DNA of 6,842 nt from Spirochaetaceae bacterium (GTDB lineage: Bacteria > Spirochaetota > Spirochaetia > Treponematales > Breznakiellaceae): assembly GCA_031267955.1 (NCBI GenBank), contig JAIRYB010000244.1:1-6842 (forward strand), read 5' to 3'. Of the stretch, positions 6,181-6,842 are shown one piece after another. A program made the position numbers and the translations under genes. The notes beneath the pieces were generated by a model. The model searched no databases, was not told the origin of the DNA, and worked only from the letters and a program-made list of their open reading frames with translations. Numbering within the stretch: position 1 is the first letter of the stretch; each line of letters begins with the position of its first letter.

Positions 6181-6209
6181 ATCATAACCCGCCGGCCCGG
6201 TTAAGGCAA
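6181..6209 (-). promoter_or_regulatory. Probable sigma70 promoter of the 81-codon gene
   Basis: Reading leftward, TTGCCT (complement of 6204-6209), a 17-bp spacer and TATGAT (complement of 6181-6186). Six bases (TCTTCC) separate the -10 box from the ATG at 6174, so the transcript would begin at or beside the start codon. An imperfect dyad, TAACC-N9-GGTTA (6185-6203), fills the spacer and could be a repressor site. Confidence 0.55.
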
Positions 6210-6240
6210 CAGGACGCCGGGAAAATTCACCGTGAAGCGG

Positions 6241-6561
6241 TCATGCCTGCCCGTCCTTTTTAAAGGTTTCGTCTATCGCCCTGATAATGTTCCGCTCCAG
6301 CTTTATTTTCAGGTCCTGCCGGCTGCCCGTCCCGCCGATCGCGGCCGATTCCGGCTCGGCAAACAGATCCGCGATTTTAACCTCCAGGGCGTCCGCAATC
6401 CGGTTGATGTTCTCCGCGGAGGGGAAACGCCGGTTTATCTCGATATTCCCTATCAGGGTGGTGGAGCATCCGACTTTTTCTGCCAGGGCCATCTGGGAAA
6501 GGCTGAGAATTTTGCGGAATTTTTTCATGTTTTTCGCCAGCAGCGCCCGGCAATCGTCCAT
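6241..6561 (-). CDS. XRE-family helix-turn-helix transcriptional regulator
   Basis: A 106-residue Cro/C1-type DNA-binding protein. The helix-turn-helix domain spans about residues 12-68: MKKFRKILSLSQMALAEKVG, then CSTTLIGNIEINRRFPSAEN and INRIADALEVKIADLF, matching the usual SQ-LA-...-IE-...-PS-...-IA-AL pattern. The C-terminal 36 or so residues form a short charged tail (LKIKLERNIIRAIDETFKK) that could be a dimerisation helix. The ATG at 6561 is supported by AAAGAGG (complement of 6572-6578), ten bases upstream. That ribosome binding site is one arm of a near-perfect palindrome, suggesting autoregulation. It is the first gene of the leftward cluster and may control the two genes after it; that role is inferred from position. 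Confidence 0.9.
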   Translation of the reverse strand: MDDCRALLAKNMKKFRKILSLSQMALAEKVGCSTTLIGNIEINRRFPSAENINRIADALEVKIADLFAEPESAAIGGTGSRQDLKIKLERNIIRAIDETFKKDGQA

Positions 6562-6571
6562 ACGGCCATAT

Positions 6572-6593
6572 CCTCTTTAGATATTTAAAGAGG
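6572..6593. promoter_or_regulatory. 22-bp near-perfect palindrome over the XRE ribosome binding site
   Basis: CCTCTTTA (6572-6579) and TAAAGAGG (6586-6593) are perfect inverted arms around GATATT; the centre ATAT is itself palindromic, so only one base pair (6580/6585) breaks symmetry. It ends 11 bp upstream of the XRE start codon and covers its Shine-Dalgarno sequence. It could be the operator bound by the regulator, or an RNA hairpin hiding the ribosome binding site. Confidence 0.55.
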
Positions 6594-6703
6594 CTTTGCT
6601 GCTATTCGGCCTGAGGCAAAGCCCCTGCCCGGCATTTATTGGCAGGCGCGGCTGAATAGTTACGGGGCCTTTCCAAAAGAGCGGCTTTGAAAACACCCCG
6701 TAA
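6592..6703. ncRNA. Compact set of nested and interlocking stems, candidate structured RNA
   Basis: Four further inverted repeats are packed with almost no spacing. P1: GGCTTTGC 6592-6599 with GCAAAGCC 6616-6623. P2: CTATTCGGCC 6602-6611 with GGCTGAATAG 6650-6659, one G-T pair. P3: CCTGCC 6624-6629 with GGCAGG 6641-6646. P4: TTACGGGG 6660-6667 with CCCCGTAA 6696-6703, with further pairing inside. P1 and P2 interlock as a pseudoknot or as alternatives; P1 abuts P3, and P2 abuts P4. On the + strand the odd pairs in P2 and in the neighbouring palindrome are G-U wobbles, slightly favouring a rightward RNA; on the other strand it would be the XRE leader. No known RNA family was recognised and no clear promoter was found. 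Confidence 0.35.
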
Positions 6704-6791
6704 AAAACCCACCCCGGAACATCGGATTTAGAACGCGGGCCGAACCGGAATACCCTGCCCGGACGGCCGCATTTCTCTATTAATTGTTTTT

Positions 6792-6842
6792 ATGGAGGAG
6801 TACAGATACAATAGCCTAAAAGTTATTGACAAATATCTCTTT
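6792..6842 (+). CDS. Possible start of a rightward gene, cut by the window edge
   Basis: ATG at 6792 opens a frame that remains open for 17 codons to the last base, reading MEEYRYNSLKVIDKYLF, a composition plausible for a real protein. There is no Shine-Dalgarno sequence upstream; a TATTAA (6778-6783) eight bases before the ATG could be a -10 box, but no convincing -35 accompanies it. A TTGACA inside the frame (6826-6831) argues alternatively that this is promoter DNA for a gene further right. Too short to identify. Confidence 0.3.
   Translation, partial: MEEYRYNSLKVIDKYLF

Noticed and set aside
6232..6588. A 118-codon + strand frame opposite the XRE gene
   Set aside because: The opposite strand encodes a textbook helix-turn-helix protein with a good ribosome binding site.
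6594..6780. Possible tRNA in the gene-free right-hand region
   Set aside because: The stems do not form a cloverleaf, and there is no T-loop consensus (GTTCRA) in a suitable position.
1..6842. CRISPR array or insertion sequence
   Set aside because: No regularly spaced direct repeats, no transposase-like translation and no terminal inverted repeats with target duplications were found.

Overview
The window looks like a spirochaete chromosome, most likely a G+C-rich member of the Treponema lineage. The main evidence is a tandem pair of FlaA-type flagellar filament sheath genes, a protein family largely confined to spirochaetes, next to a class II fructose-bisphosphate aldolase. From memory, the same aldolase/FlaA neighbourhood occurs in Treponema pallidum (around TP0662-TP0664). 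Coding sequence is G+C-rich, while promoters and the right-hand end are noticeably A/T-richer.

Layout: (1) 1-1329 (+), the 3' part of a von Willebrand factor A (VWA) protein gene that runs in from the left edge. (2) 1330-1455, a convergent intergenic stretch made almost entirely of G/C hairpins, probably a dispersed repeat. (3) 1456-2454 (-), the aldolase fba. (4) 2455-2584, a divergent control region with two face-to-face sigma70-like promoters placed symmetrically around a 15-bp A/T palindrome. (5) 2585-3541 (+), an unrecognised membrane-anchored extracytoplasmic protein, possibly periplasmic-binding-protein-like. (6) 3584-5147 (+), a sigma70 promoter with both consensus hexamers and 17-bp spacing, driving two translationally coupled flaA paralogues. 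(7) 5148-5234, a convergent gap with a hairpin. (8) 5235-6561 (-), an XRE-type regulator, an 81-codon unknown protein and an overlapping unknown protein with a possible PD-(D/E)XK-like nuclease motif plus a C-terminal winged helix. (9) 6562-6842, non-coding sequence with a near-perfect palindrome at the regulator's ribosome binding site and a tightly packed set of inverted repeats. A possible rightward gene starts at 6792.

How they fit together: fba is central glycolysis. The flaA pair makes two exported proteins of the periplasmic flagellar sheath, and the sigma70 promoter fits the known spirochaete pattern in which FlaA genes, unlike FlaB core flagellins, are not sigma28-dependent. The leftward cluster may be one regulated unit, but the 81-codon gene has its own well-formed promoter ending six bases before its ATG, suggesting a leaderless mRNA. 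The membrane protein at 2585 has the same arrangement. The most interesting unexplained elements are the compact stem cluster at 6572-6703, the nuclease-like protein at 5235-5942, and the symmetric divergent promoter region at 2475-2577.
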